Positions 16,889 to 26,523 of a DNA stretch of 64,000 nucleotides are shown piece by piece; within the stretch, counting starts at the first letter, position 1; the number at the start of each line of letters is the position of its first letter. The notes under the pieces were generated by a model, which was not told the origin of the DNA, did no database searches, and saw only the letters and a list, made by a program, of their open reading frames with translations. Source of the stretch: Phyllobacterium zundukense. GTDB lineage: Bacteria; Pseudomonadota; Alphaproteobacteria; Rhizobiales; Rhizobiaceae. The DNA is taken from NCBI RefSeq assembly GCF_002764115.1, contig NZ_CP017940.1:2888501-2952500 (forward strand). Reading direction: 5' to 3'. Made by a program: the position numbers and the translations under genes.

Positions 16889-17731
16889 TTAAGCCTCCGG
16901 AAAATCCGCGCCTACGGTAACTTTCTCCCAGGCGTCGAAATCGCGCTGCAGCTCGCCGATTTTGTTGCGGGCGTTCTGGAGTGCCTGCTTGCCAAGCAGC
17001 AAACGCAGCGGCGGATCCTTCGCCTCGACCGCCTGGACGATAGCCTTGGCCGCACGGACCGGATCCCCCGGCTGATTGCCGCTGATCTCGCGGATCATCT
17101 GGGCGCGCTGACCTGAGGTCGAACGGTAATCCTCAATCGTGGACGGAACTTCGTTGGCGGACCGGCCGGCCCAATCCGTACGAAAGGGACCCGGCTCGAC
17201 AATAAGCACCTTGAGGCCGAGAGGTGCGATCTCCTTTGACAGGGCTTCCGATAGTGCTTCGACAGCGAACTTGGTAGCCGTGTAAAAGCTGACGGCCGGG
17301 TTCGCCACGAGCCCGCCTTGCGAGGAAATGTTGACGACGGTGCCCGAGCGTTGCTTGCGCAGGGTTGGCAGAACTGCGCGGGACATGTTGGCGAGACCCC
17401 ATACATTGATCTCGAACATCTTGCGCACTTCATCCATCTCGCTCTCTTCGAACGATCCGAAATATCCAATGCCGGCATTGTTGACGAGCACGTCGATACG
17501 CCCGAAGCGTTCCACCGCGGCCTTGACGGCGCTTTCAATGTCTTCGGCCTTCGTCACGTCGAGCTTCAGGATAAGGGCGTTGTCTTCATGTTCCTTGGCG
17601 AGGTCCTCGATCTGCGCCGTATTACGGGCGGTAACGACGGTCGGATAACCAAGTTCCAGCGTATGGCGCGCGAGTTCGCGGCCAAAACCGGTTGAACAGC
17701 CAGTGATGAACCAGACAGGTTTCGATGTCAT
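16889..17731 (-). CDS. Short-chain dehydrogenase/reductase
   Basis: A 280-aa NAD(P)-dependent SDR of the classical type. The cofactor motif is WFITGCSTGFGRELA (residues ~6-20), followed by LDVT, NNAG at about residue 85, the catalytic serine in VVNISSQGG and YTATK (Tyr and Lys). The C-terminal region VLIVEPGPFRTDW is typical of the subgroup acting on diverse alcohols and ketones. I take the ATG at 17731 (MTSKPVWF); the in-frame ATG 30 nt upstream adds unlikely residues. It is the third gene of a minus-strand run with another SDR and an aldehyde dehydrogenase. The substrate is unknown. Confidence 0.88.
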   Translation of the reverse strand: MTSKPVWFITGCSTGFGRELARHTLELGYPTVVTARNTAQIEDLAKEHEDNALILKLDVTKAEDIESAVKAAVERFGRIDVLVNNAGIGYFGSFEESEMDEVRKMFEINVWGLANMSRAVLPTLRKQRSGTVVNISSQGGLVANPAVSFYTATKFAVEALSEALSKEIAPLGLKVLIVEPGPFRTDWAGRSANEVPSTIEDYRSTSGQRAQMIREISGNQPGDPVRAAKAIVQAVEAKDPPLRLLLGKQALQNARNKIGELQRDFDAWEKVTVGADFPEA

Positions 17732-17856
17732 GATTATGTCCTTGAAAGGTGGGAGCGCCACGGGGTCGCATGGGCCAGGACAGCGCTATGGGATTGGGCT
17801 ACACAAACAATGTAGCCCACCTCGATCATGTTTCAAGGTTTGCCAAGCGCATTTCC

Positions 17857-18606
17857 TCAGATGCAGCGGCCGCCATCGACTTCAAGCGCAACGCCAGTAA
17901 TGAAGTCAGCTTCGCTGGAGGCAAGCCAGAGCGCGGCGTTGGCGACGTCGAGCGGCGTGGACAGCCGGCCCAGCGGGACCGTCGCCTTGAACTGCGCACG
18001 TTTTTCCGGCGTATCCTCGCCCATGAACAGGCCGAGCATCGGGGTTTCTCCGGCAACCGGGCAGAGGCAATTGACCCGGATGTTCTTCGGCGCGAGCTCG
18101 ATCGCCATGGATTTGGTCGCGCTGATCGCCCAGCCTTTGGATGCATTGTACCAGGCGAGCCCTGGACGCGGGCGCAACCCGGCTGTCGAGGCCGTGGTGA
18201 TGATCGAACCGCCGCCCTGCCTTTCCATGATCGGCACGACGGCCAGCGCCGAATAGTAGATCGCCTTCATGTTGACGCCGGAGATCAGATCGAAAGTGCT
18301 TTCATCGACTTCGAGCATCGAACCATTGCGGTGGGTGAAACCGGCATTGTTGACCATGATGTCGATGCGGCCAAATGCATCCATGGCAGCCTTTACCATG
18401 GCATCCACTTCTTCCTTGCGCGAGACGTCGGCATGAACGGCAATGGCGGCCTTGCCGATGTCGGCTGCGACTTTCTGCGCACCCTTCAGGTTGAGATCGG
18501 CGACGACAATCCTGGCGCCCTCTTCGGCAAATCGCTTGGCCATCCCCTCCCCGAAGCCCGATGCCGCACCGGTGATGATTGCTGTCTTGCCTGCCAAACG
18601 GGTCAT
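17857..18606 (-). CDS. SDR-family oxidoreductase (FabG/glucose-dehydrogenase type)
   Basis: A 249-aa classical SDR: GAASGFGEGMAKRFAEEG (cofactor site), VADLN, HADVSRKEEVDAMV, NNAG, and active-site residues Ser in TTASTAG and Tyr-Lys in WYNASKGW. The C-terminus SSEADFITGVALEVDGGRCI is the hallmark of the FabG-like group. It lies between the aldehyde dehydrogenase (43 nt upstream) and the other SDR on the same strand. Together the three genes look like an alcohol-ketone-aldehyde oxidation unit. The specific substrate cannot be assigned. Confidence 0.88.
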   Translation of the reverse strand: MTRLAGKTAIITGAASGFGEGMAKRFAEEGARIVVADLNLKGAQKVAADIGKAAIAVHADVSRKEEVDAMVKAAMDAFGRIDIMVNNAGFTHRNGSMLEVDESTFDLISGVNMKAIYYSALAVVPIMERQGGGSIITTASTAGLRPRPGLAWYNASKGWAISATKSMAIELAPKNIRVNCLCPVAGETPMLGLFMGEDTPEKRAQFKATVPLGRLSTPLDVANAALWLASSEADFITGVALEVDGGRCI

Positions 18607-18649
18607 GTCGTCTCCTCATACATGCTCATGTGATTTTGATTCTCTGCGA

Positions 18650-20125
18650 TCAGTCGTGGCGGAAGATAATCGTCTTGGTCGCGGACATGTCGTATAGGGC
18701 CTCGAAGCCCTTTTCGCGCCCATGTCCGGATTTCTTGAAGCCGCCAAATGGCAATTCGATACCGCCACCCGCGCCATAGGCATTGACGAAGACCTGTCCG
18801 GCACGAACGCGCTTGGCGACGCGGTGCTGGCGCGCGCCATCCTTGGTCCAGAGACCCGCGACGAGGCCATACTCCGTGCTGTTGGCGAGGCGGATGGCGT
18901 CCAGCTCGCTGTCGAACGCAAACAGCGAGAGCACGGGGCCAAAAACCTCTTCCTGCGCGATGATTGCCGAGGGGTCGACGGCGCCAAAGAGTACCGGTGC
19001 GACGTAGAAGCCGGCGACGGGCGCATTGATATCGATGGAACCGCGCCCGACCACATCGATACCTGTCTCCGCTGCCGCAGCGACGTAATTCTCCACGCGG
19101 CGCTTTTGCGCTGGATTGATCATCGCACCGAGATCGAGATCGGCATCATGCGGCCCGGCAACGAGTTTGTCGAAACGCTCGCCGAGCGCCGCGGCTACTT
19201 CTTCATAGATGGGGCGTTCAATGAGAATGCGGCTGCCGGCCGAGCAGGTCTGGCCGCCATTCTGAATGATCGCATTGACGAGAACGGGCAGTGCCTTTTC
19301 GATATCGGCATCGGCAAAGACGATTTGCGGCGACTTGCCGCCGAGTTCCATGGTGACGCCGCGATTGTTGGTGGCCGCTGCCTGCTGGATCGCGGTGCCC
19401 GTCGCGGGTGAGCCGGTGAAGGTCACATAATCGATATCCGGGTGCGACGACAACGCGGCGCCCGCCTCGCGGCCGTAGCCGGTTATGACGTTGAGCACGC
19501 CATCCGGGAAACCAGCCTCCATGGCGAGTTCGCCGATGCGGATCGTCGAGAGCGATGCATCTTCGGCGGGCTTGATGACCAGCGTATTGCCCATGGCCAA
19601 CGCCGCACCGACCACCCGCGCCATGATCTGCATCGGGTAATTCCAGGGAATGATGCCGGCGACGACGCCATGCGGTTCGCGCAGGGTCAGCGCCGTATAA
19701 CCATCGAGAAACGGGATGGTGTCGCCATGGATCTTGTCGCCCGCGCCGCCGTAGAATTCATAGTAGCGCATGGCGGCCACCACATCGGCCCGGCCCTGGC
19801 GGATCGGTTTGCCGGTATCGCGCGATTCGAGCGCGGCGAGCTCATCGCCGTGCTGTTCGATCAGTTGGCCAAGACGCGTCAGGAGCCGCCCGCGGTCGAC
19901 TGCGGGCATGCGCGACCATGGGCCATGATCAAAGGCCTCCCGCGCTGCGCCGACGGCACGATCGACATCATCGGCATTGCCAGCAGGGATGGTGGCAAAA
20001 GCCAGACCATCCGATGGACACAAAACAGTGATCGTTTCTTGCGAGAGTGCTGGAACTCGCCGGCCATTGATGATGTTCAGGAAATTCTTATCCTGTGCGA
20101 CAACTTTGGATAGATTCTGTACCAT
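18650..20125 (-). CDS. NAD(P)-dependent aldehyde dehydrogenase
   Basis: A 491-aa enzyme of the ALDH superfamily. The cofactor region VVAGIIPWNYPMQIMARVVG and KPAEDASLSTIRI precede FTGSPATG, the general base Glu in VTMELGGKSPQIVF and the catalytic Cys in NGGQTCSAGSRILIE; the end is GGFKKSGHGREKGFEAL. It is similar to betaine-aldehyde and gamma-glutamyl-aminobutyraldehyde dehydrogenases. It heads a minus-strand unit with two SDR genes. Since puuA, puuB and pot genes lie nearby, a PuuC-like role in putrescine degradation is possible but is only inference from distance. Confidence 0.9.
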   Translation of the reverse strand: MVQNLSKVVAQDKNFLNIINGRRVPALSQETITVLCPSDGLAFATIPAGNADDVDRAVGAAREAFDHGPWSRMPAVDRGRLLTRLGQLIEQHGDELAALESRDTGKPIRQGRADVVAAMRYYEFYGGAGDKIHGDTIPFLDGYTALTLREPHGVVAGIIPWNYPMQIMARVVGAALAMGNTLVIKPAEDASLSTIRIGELAMEAGFPDGVLNVITGYGREAGAALSSHPDIDYVTFTGSPATGTAIQQAAATNNRGVTMELGGKSPQIVFADADIEKALPVLVNAIIQNGGQTCSAGSRILIERPIYEEVAAALGERFDKLVAGPHDADLDLGAMINPAQKRRVENYVAAAAETGIDVVGRGSIDINAPVAGFYVAPVLFGAVDPSAIIAQEEVFGPVLSLFAFDSELDAIRLANSTEYGLVAGLWTKDGARQHRVAKRVRAGQVFVNAYGAGGGIELPFGGFKKSGHGREKGFEALYDMSATKTIIFRHD

Positions 20126-20281
20126 GACTGCTTCCTGTTCGTTGTAATCGTATTAGAAGTGGAGCGAATTGGAAATGCATTTTGACGCAGTTCGCGCTTC
20201 GGGACTGGTCATTTTAAATCGATTAGATTATACAACCTTGCGTCTACGGACGCGCAGTTCAGGCATAGCGAGACTCTCCCC

Positions 20282-21757
20282 ATGACCAGTCAGATTATCC
20301 CGGTTGAACCTTTTGATTGCATCGTATTCGGTGGCACCGGCGACCTCGCCGAGCGAAAGCTGATCCCGGCGCTCTATCAGCGCCAACGCGATGGCCAGCT
20401 TTCCGAGCCGACCCGCATCATCGGCGCATCCCGCTCGCCCATGTCCTCCGAGGATTATCGCAAGTTCGCGGAAGCGGCGATCAAGGAACACGTCAAGGCT
20501 ACCGAAATCGATGGAAAGCAGCTCGACAAGTTTCTGGAGCGTCTTTCGTATGTCGCGGTCGATGCGACCTCCGACAACGGATGGGAAGAGCTCAAGGCCG
20601 AGGTCGGCAATGACACCAAGCGCATCCGCGCCTTCTATCTGGCCGTCAGCCCTTCATTGTTCGGCGACATCACCAGCCGCCTGAAGAGTTACAAACTCGT
20701 TCATGATCATACGCGCATCATCGTGGAGAAGCCGATCGGACGTGATCTTGAATCGGCGATTGCCCTCAACGACACAATTGGCCATGTGTTCCACGAACAG
20801 CAGATCTTCCGCATCGATCACTATCTCGGCAAAGAGACGGTGCAGAACCTGATGGCACTGCGCTTTGCCAATGCCCTGTACGAGCCGCTGTGGAACTCGG
20901 CCCATATCGACCATGTGCAGATCACCGTGGCCGAGGCTGTCGGACTTGAAAACCGTGCGGGTTATTATGACAAGGCCGGCGCACTGCGGGACATGGTGCA
21001 GAACCACATGCTGCAGCTCCTGTGCCTCGTTGCCATGGAACCACCATCCTCGATGGACGCCGACGCCGTGCGTGACGAGAAGTTGAAGGTGCTGCGCTCG
21101 CTGAGCCCGATCGACTCGAAAAACTACGAGGAACTGACTGTGCGCGGTCAGTATCGTGCCGGAGCCTCCGCAGGCGGCGCAGTCAAGGGCTACCTCGACG
21201 AACTTGAGAGCAAGAGCAATACGGAGACCTTCGTCGCCATCAAGGCCGAAATCGCCAATTGGCGCTGGGCCGGGGTACCGTTCTATCTGCGCACCGGCAA
21301 GCGGCTGGCAACGCGCGCATCCGAAATCGTTGTCTCGTTCAAACCGATCCCGCACTCCATTTTTGGCGAAAGCGCCGGCCGCGTTGTCGCCAATCAGCTT
21401 GTCATTCGCTTGCAGCCCGATGAAGGCGTCAAGCAGTGGATGATGATCAAGGACCCGGGTCCGGGCGGCATGCGCCTGCGCCATGTTCCGCTCGACATGA
21501 GTTTTGCGGAATCCTTCCAGGCCCGCAGCCCCGATGCTTATGAGCGTCTGATCATGGATGTGGTGCGCGGCAACCAGACATTGTTCATGCGGCGCGACGA
21601 GGTTGTTGCGGCCTGGCGCTGGATCGATCCTATCCTGAAAGCCTGGGCCGAAGACGGGCAGCCGCCTTACGGTTATACGGCAGGCACCTGGGGTCCGTCG
21701 GCATCGATCGCGTTGATCGAGCGCGACGGCCGCACCTGGCATGAAGCAGAAGCATAA
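20282..21757 (+). CDS. zwf: Glucose-6-phosphate 1-dehydrogenase
   Basis: Oxidises glucose 6-phosphate to 6-phosphogluconolactone, giving NADPH (491 aa, standard). The N-terminus carries the nucleotide-binding motif CIVFGGTGDLAERKLIPALY; the substrate-binding signature RIDHYLGKE is at about residue 180, and VEKPIGRDL and PFYLRTGKRL are further family blocks. It is the first gene of zwf-pgl-edd, the normal Hyphomicrobiales arrangement, and the only route of entry to the Entner-Doudoroff pathway seen here. The 156-nt gap upstream, shared with the divergent aldehyde dehydrogenase gene, should contain the promoter. Confidence 0.97.
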   Translation: MTSQIIPVEPFDCIVFGGTGDLAERKLIPALYQRQRDGQLSEPTRIIGASRSPMSSEDYRKFAEAAIKEHVKATEIDGKQLDKFLERLSYVAVDATSDNGWEELKAEVGNDTKRIRAFYLAVSPSLFGDITSRLKSYKLVHDHTRIIVEKPIGRDLESAIALNDTIGHVFHEQQIFRIDHYLGKETVQNLMALRFANALYEPLWNSAHIDHVQITVAEAVGLENRAGYYDKAGALRDMVQNHMLQLLCLVAMEPPSSMDADAVRDEKLKVLRSLSPIDSKNYEELTVRGQYRAGASAGGAVKGYLDELESKSNTETFVAIKAEIANWRWAGVPFYLRTGKRLATRASEIVVSFKPIPHSIFGESAGRVVANQLVIRLQPDEGVKQWMMIKDPGPGGMRLRHVPLDMSFAESFQARSPDAYERLIMDVVRGNQTLFMRRDEVVAAWRWIDPILKAWAEDGQPPYGYTAGTWGPSASIALIERDGRTWHEAEA

Positions 21758-21784
21758 CAAGCGTTGAAGCGAGCTGGCATAACA

Positions 21785-22483
21785 ATGGTTCATAGATTGC
21801 ATAGTTTCGACGATGGCAACCTATTGGCGGAGGCCCTTGCCTCGGAAGTTGGTGAACGGCTCGCCGCTGCATGCGAAGCGCGCGGCCGGGCTGTCCTTGC
21901 CGTTTCGGGTGGCACGACCCCTACCCGCTTCTTCAAGGCCCTGTCGCTCAAGGATCTGCCCTGGGACAGGATCACGGTGACGCTGGTGGACGAGCGGTTC
22001 GTGCCGCCTTCCAGCGATCGCTCCAACCAGAAGCTGGTCACCGAGACGCTTCTGCAGAACAAAGCTGCCAAGGCGAATTTCGTCGGTCTCTACAATGACG
22101 CGCCGGATGCCGAGGAAGGTGCTAAAATAGCGGCCGGGGCAATCGCAAAGCTTGGTCAGCCATTCGATGCCGTCATTCTCGGCATGGGCGGCGACGGGCA
22201 CACGGCATCGTTCTTTCCGGGCGGCGACCGCCTGGCTGATGCGATTTTGCCGGAACAGAAGGCGCTTGTCCTGCCGATGCAGGCCGATGGCGCTGGCGAG
22301 CCAAGACTGACGCTGACGCTGCCGGTGATTGTCGCGGCGCGCTTCGTGGCGCTGCATATTGAAGGCGCCGGCAAGAAAGCTGTTCTCGAGAAAGCGCTCG
22401 GCGATGGTGCGACGACAGATATGCCGATCCGTGCGGTGCTGCGACACGAACCGATCGAGCTTGAAATTTTCTGGGCGCCCTGA
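21785..22483 (+). CDS. pgl: 6-phosphogluconolactonase
   Basis: Hydrolyses 6-phosphogluconolactone to 6-phosphogluconate (232 aa). Recognised from LAVSGGTTPTRFFKAL near residue 45, the block VTLVDERFVPPSSDRSNQKLV, and ILGMGGDGHTASFFPGG around residue 130, the conserved active-site region. The ATG at 21785 (MVHRLHSFDD) lies 27 nt after the zwf stop; an upstream TTG is less likely. It is the middle gene of zwf-pgl-edd, with edd 68 nt downstream. Confidence 0.95.
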   Translation: MVHRLHSFDDGNLLAEALASEVGERLAAACEARGRAVLAVSGGTTPTRFFKALSLKDLPWDRITVTLVDERFVPPSSDRSNQKLVTETLLQNKAAKANFVGLYNDAPDAEEGAKIAAGAIAKLGQPFDAVILGMGGDGHTASFFPGGDRLADAILPEQKALVLPMQADGAGEPRLTLTLPVIVAARFVALHIEGAGKKAVLEKALGDGATTDMPIRAVLRHEPIELEIFWAP

Positions 22484-22551
22484 AGCCCAGAGCGTGTGAT
22501 CCATCCGGACAGGCTCCCAACGTCCGGATAGACGCCTAGAGGAGATACAAG

Positions 22552-24375
22552 ATGACCGTCCTGCAACGGGTGAAAAGCATTACCCATCGCATCTGCGAAC
22601 AGTCGAAGCCGACGCGCGATGTCTATCTCGATCATCTGCGCGAGGCGGCGTCGCGCAAGCCGAAGCGCTCGGCACTGGCCTGCGCCAACCTCGCCCATGG
22701 ATTTGCCGCCTGCAGCCCTTCCGACAAGGCGGCGCTGGCCGGCGACGTCGTGCCCAATCTCGGCATCATCACCTCCTATAATGACATGCTGTCGGCGCAT
22801 CAGCCGTTTGAGACCTATCCCCAACTGATCAAGGCCGCAGCCAAGGAAGCGGGCGGCGTGGCGCAGGTTGCGGGCGGCGTGCCTGCCATGTGCGATGGCG
22901 TGACGCAAGGTCAGCCGGGCATGGAGCTTTCCCTGTTTTCGCGCGACGTGATCGCCATGGCGACGGCCATCGGCCTGTCGCATGACATGTTTGACGCGGC
23001 AGTCTATCTCGGTGTCTGCGACAAGATCGTGCCGGGCCTCACCATTGGCGCCTTGACCTTCGGTCACCTGCCGGCGGTCTTCATTCCAGCCGGTCCGATG
23101 ACCACGGGCCTTCCCAATGACGAGAAGGCGAAGACGCGCCAGCTCTACGCGGAAGGCAAGGTCGGCCGCGACGAACTGCTCGAATCCGAGTCCAAATCCT
23201 ATCATGGACCTGGCACCTGCACCTTCTACGGCACCGCCAATTCCAACCAGATGCTGATGGAAATCATGGGCCTGCATATGCCGGGCTCCTCCTTCATCAA
23301 TCCAGGCACACCCTTGCGCGACGCGCTGACCCGCGAGGCAGCGAAGCGCGCGCTCGCCATTACGGCGCTCGGCAATGAATACACGCCTATCGGCGAAATG
23401 ATCGACGAACGCAGCATCGTCAACGGCGTCGTCGGCCTGCACGCGACGGGCGGCTCGACCAACCACACCATGCATCTGGTCGCCATGGCGGCGGCGGCGG
23501 GCATCAAATTGACCTGGCAGGACATTTCGGATCTCTCGGACGTGGTTCCGCTGCTTGCCCGCGTCTATCCGAACGGTCTTGCCGACGTGAACCATTTCCA
23601 CGCCGCTGGCGGCATGGGCTATATCATCCGCGAACTCCTGGATGGCGGCCTGTTGCATGAGGACGTCAAGACAGTCTGGGGCGGATCCGAGGGCCTGCGC
23701 GCCTATACGATCGAGCCGAAGCTTGGCGAGAACGGTACGGTGGTGCGCGAACCGGTCGCTGCGGAAAGCGCTGACAAGAAGGTTCTATCGACCTGCAAGC
23801 AGCCGTTCCAGGTTACCGGCGGCCTGAAGATGCTAAAAGGCAATCTCGGCACGGCAGTGATCAAGACGTCGGCGGTCAAGGCCGACCGGCACATTATCGA
23901 AGCTCCGGCCATCGTCTTCGACAGCCAGGCGGCGCTGCAGGATGCGTTCAAGGCCGGCAAGCTCGACCGTGACTTCGTCGCAATCGTACGGTTCCAGGGC
24001 CCGCGCGCCAATGGCATGCCCGAACTGCACAAGCTGACGCCTGCGCTCGGCGTGCTGCAGGATCGCGGCCACATGGTGGCACTGGTCACGGACGGGCGCA
24101 TGTCCGGCGCCTCCGGCAAGGTTCCGGCGGCAATCCATGTGACACCGGAAGCGCTCGATGGCGGCATCATCGGCAAGATCCGTGACGGCGATGTTGTCAG
24201 GCTCGATGCGGAGATCGGCACGCTCGATGTGCTGGAAGATCCGGACGTGCTGGCTGCCCGCCCGACGCCGGAAGTGGATATCAGTCACAACAGCTATGGC
24301 ATGGGGCGCGAACTTTTCGCGGCGTTCCGCAATGTGGTTGGCCGCGCGGAGAATGGCGCCTCGGTTTTCGGGTGA
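22552..24375 (+). CDS. edd: Phosphogluconate dehydratase
   Basis: Converts 6-phosphogluconate to 2-keto-3-deoxy-6-phosphogluconate, an Fe-S dehydratase of the IlvD/Edd family (607 aa, usual length). The cysteines expected to bind the cluster appear in [16 protein letters not shown] and in [19 protein letters not shown]; other family blocks are [20 protein letters not shown] and [29 protein letters not shown] lies 8 nt before the ATG. It ends the zwf-pgl-edd operon with a GC-rich hairpin about 40 nt after its stop. The aldolase gene (eda) is not in the window. Confidence 0.97.
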   Translation: MTVLQRVKSITHRICEQSKPTRDVYLDHLREAASRKPKRSALACANLAHGFAACSPSDKAALAGDVVPNLGIITSYNDMLSAHQPFETYPQLIKAAAKEAGGVAQVAGGVPAMCDGVTQGQPGMELSLFSRDVIAMATAIGLSHDMFDAAVYLGVCDKIVPGLTIGALTFGHLPAVFIPAGPMTTGLPNDEKAKTRQLYAEGKVGRDELLESESKSYHGPGTCTFYGTANSNQMLMEIMGLHMPGSSFINPGTPLRDALTREAAKRALAITALGNEYTPIGEMIDERSIVNGVVGLHATGGSTNHTMHLVAMAAAAGIKLTWQDISDLSDVVPLLARVYPNGLADVNHFHAAGGMGYIIRELLDGGLLHEDVKTVWGGSEGLRAYTIEPKLGENGTVVREPVAAESADKKVLSTCKQPFQVTGGLKMLKGNLGTAVIKTSAVKADRHIIEAPAIVFDSQAALQDAFKAGKLDRDFVAIVRFQGPRANGMPELHKLTPALGVLQDRGHMVALVTDGRMSGASGKVPAAIHVTPEALDGGIIGKIRDGDVVRLDAEIGTLDVLEDPDVLAARPTPEVDISHNSYGMGRELFAAFRNVVGRAENGASVFG

Positions 24376-24412
24376 GCAGTTTAAGCGCCTGCTGGGACGG
24401 CTCAAACAAACG

Positions 24413-24445
24413 CCGCGCCGGGAAACCGGCGCGGTGTATTGTTAT
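24413..24445 (+). terminator. Terminator of the zwf-pgl-edd operon
   Basis: A 9-bp stem CCGCGCCGG / CCGGCGCGG (24413-24421 with 24426-24434) is closed by a GAAA loop and followed by TGTATTGTTATTGG. The T tract is interrupted, but position and stem strength support termination. Confidence 0.75.
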
Positions 24446-24481
24446 TGGATAGGAGAAGTGAAACCAAGAACTTATCCCGGA

Positions 24482-26174
24482 TCACACGAACTCGATGATA
24501 CTCGGGTTGCTTAGAACCAATGCTTTGAAATCGGCAGCGGTCCAACCTGTCAATGTAACGCTGCTGCTAATACCACAAATCAGAGCACCGTTTCGCGTAT
24601 CCTTGACGTAGTTTAATAGATTGCTGACGTCGGCGCCGTAGAGCTGGTTGGTGAATTGCAGAATATCATCACGCCCGAAATCGGTGATGGTATCGATACC
24701 GTTCGTTCCGAAAAACAGGAAACTTTCCATGAATTTGAAACGGTCGCTGCCGGCACCACCTGTCAGCCTGTCATTGCCGCGGCCGCCGGTAATTGAGTCA
24801 TCACCGTCGCCGCCATTAATCCAGTCATTGCCGTCATCACCCCAAAGCGCGTCAGCACCATCCTGACCGTAGATAGTGTCATCACCCCACTGACCCTTGA
24901 TTATGTCTGTATCATTGCCGCCATAAATTATATCATTGCCCGAGGCGCCATTCAGTTTGTCGATGCCATCGCCGCCAACAAGCAGGGCTCTGTTGCCATA
25001 TCCCTGTATCTCACCGCCGCCATCAAATAGTAAGAATTGACCGCCGCCGTCAAAGGCGTACAGATCGTTTCCCATATCTCCCATAAAATTGAGCGCCTCG
25101 ACGTCACGAAGCACCTTCTTGCCATATATTGCATTGGTAAGGGTGATTTCATGGTCGCCGGTCTTCTCGATCGTATAATCTGTAAAGTAGCCTTCGAGCG
25201 TGACCTTGTCCGCACCAGCACCACCAGCAACAACATCATTGCCCGTGCTCAGCCAGAACCAATCATTGCCAGCACGACCTTCCAGTTTGTCATCGCTCGT
25301 GCCGTCTTTCAGCCGATCATCGTAATCCGTGCCCAGAATAAAGGCGGGGTCGCCGTAATGGTCGCTCGTCGAGGACTGTTTATCGTATACCCAGGTGGAG
25401 GCCCGGGTCAGATTGGAGAGGTTAGACAAGATGATGACACTGTCACGCTTCATATCGTTGTGAAATACGGACTCGAAGATTCGTCGCGGTGCGTTGCTGA
25501 GCAGGCCAAGAGCATGGGTTATCCAGCCAACCCAATTCGTGACCGGTGAGCCCATTAATTTCAGCAGTTTTTTCAAGAGCCTTCAGTAAATAATTGTACT
25601 TTTTGCAGTAAGTCAGATCAGCTTCTTCATCCTTCAAGTTATCGGTAGTACTGTTCGATCCGCTCGTGACCATCGCAATGCGGACGGGCCTGTTTTGTGC
25701 ATCATACTGAAAGAATATCCGGGTTTGCGCCCCACCCAGCGGCGACAATTGATGGCCGATCACATTACCGCAGGCATCTTTGACTTCATCAAAACCACGC
25801 AAACATCCTAAGTCGTCAATCAATATCGTCGGATCGGCGATGAGCGCGTCATAACATGCGTCGTTGTCGATGTACGCTCTGGTAATTCCTGCTGCATTTA
25901 GGCCCGCTTCAGTATCGAGACCCAAAGCACGAAGAATTTCCGATTTTTTTGGACTTATCGTGTCAAATATGCCAAAGATCCCATGAGATAGCCCACCAAA
26001 CTCGTAATACGCGCCGGGCGAACCGGGCTGCGACCAGCTACTGGGCGTATCCGGGGTGACGCCGGGAAATAGCAAATTTGCCACGCTCCGTAGCCAGCCC
26101 GGGAAATCAAGGAGATTCAATTTCAATGCTAGATTAACGTTCTCATACTGCGCGTCACTTGCGAAAAACGACAT
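24482..26174 (-). pseudogene. Family I.3 RTX lipase, decayed: catalytic core deleted and frame shifted
   Basis: Two overlapping minus-strand frames together make the ends of a type I-secreted lipase. The upstream frame (26174 to about 25530) has an N-terminal domain ending YNYLLKALEKTAEINGLTGHELG, which matches the helix leading to the nucleophile elbow of Serratia/Pseudomonas family I.3 lipases. The second frame (about 25530 to 24482) resumes with WITHALGLLSNAPRRIFESV, then FHNDMKRDSVIILSNLSNL and TRASTWVYDK, the segment just before the RTX part in those lipases. It is followed by GGxGxDxxx calcium-binding repeats (GDDTIYGQDGADALWGDDGND, GRGNDRLTGGAGSDRF) and a hydrophobic secretion-type tail. 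The ~130 residues holding the catalytic Ser (GHSLGG), Asp and His are missing. Confidence 0.78.
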
Positions 26175-26523
26175 GCAAATTCCTCCTCGAAAATAACATT
26201 TGTTAAAATCAGGGCAACGACCGGCCTTTTCCGGTTTGCAAAACGCAAACCGGATCGTTCATCTGCCAACAGAAATTGCGCGAACAGAAAAAGCGTTCAG
26301 GCTTAAATGGACGTTCCCCACTCCTACTGCTTCCCTCACAGCCCCTCCAGGCCAGTCGTGAGTCCGAAAGCCAGCGAACAATGCACATTGCCTAATATGT
26401 TGGCAAGTCATTGAATCGATTAGTATTTTTTACCCGTTTTAGTTGAAAAAAATTGTATTGAGTTGTGTTTCGCGTAAATCCTGAGCAAAAACACTGACGA
26501 AAACGCCGGCCGGCTTTCAGTCT
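26175..26523. other. Intergenic region between the lipase remnant and the GlxA-type regulator
   Basis: About 350 nt with no credible gene. It holds a perfect 10-bp hairpin TCCGGTTTGC / GCAAACCGGA (26230-26239 with 26245-26254, loop AAAAC) without a T run, and an AT-rich stretch (26395-26470) near the 3' end of the regulator gene. The remnant's former promoter should lie close to 26180-26260. Confidence 0.5.

Noticed and set aside
22156..23658. 500-codon minus-strand frame opposite pgl and edd
   Set aside because: Antisense to two well-supported genes and low in hydrophobic and aromatic content expected of a real protein.
25500..25560. Programmed ribosomal frameshift joining the two lipase frames
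   Set aside because: Joining the frames still leaves out the catalytic core present in family I.3 lipases, and no slippery heptamer was seen, so deletion is the better explanation.
26230..26254. Perfect 10-bp hairpin as a terminator
   Set aside because: No T run on either strand and its distance from the neighbouring stop codons is large, so I left it only in the intergenic description.
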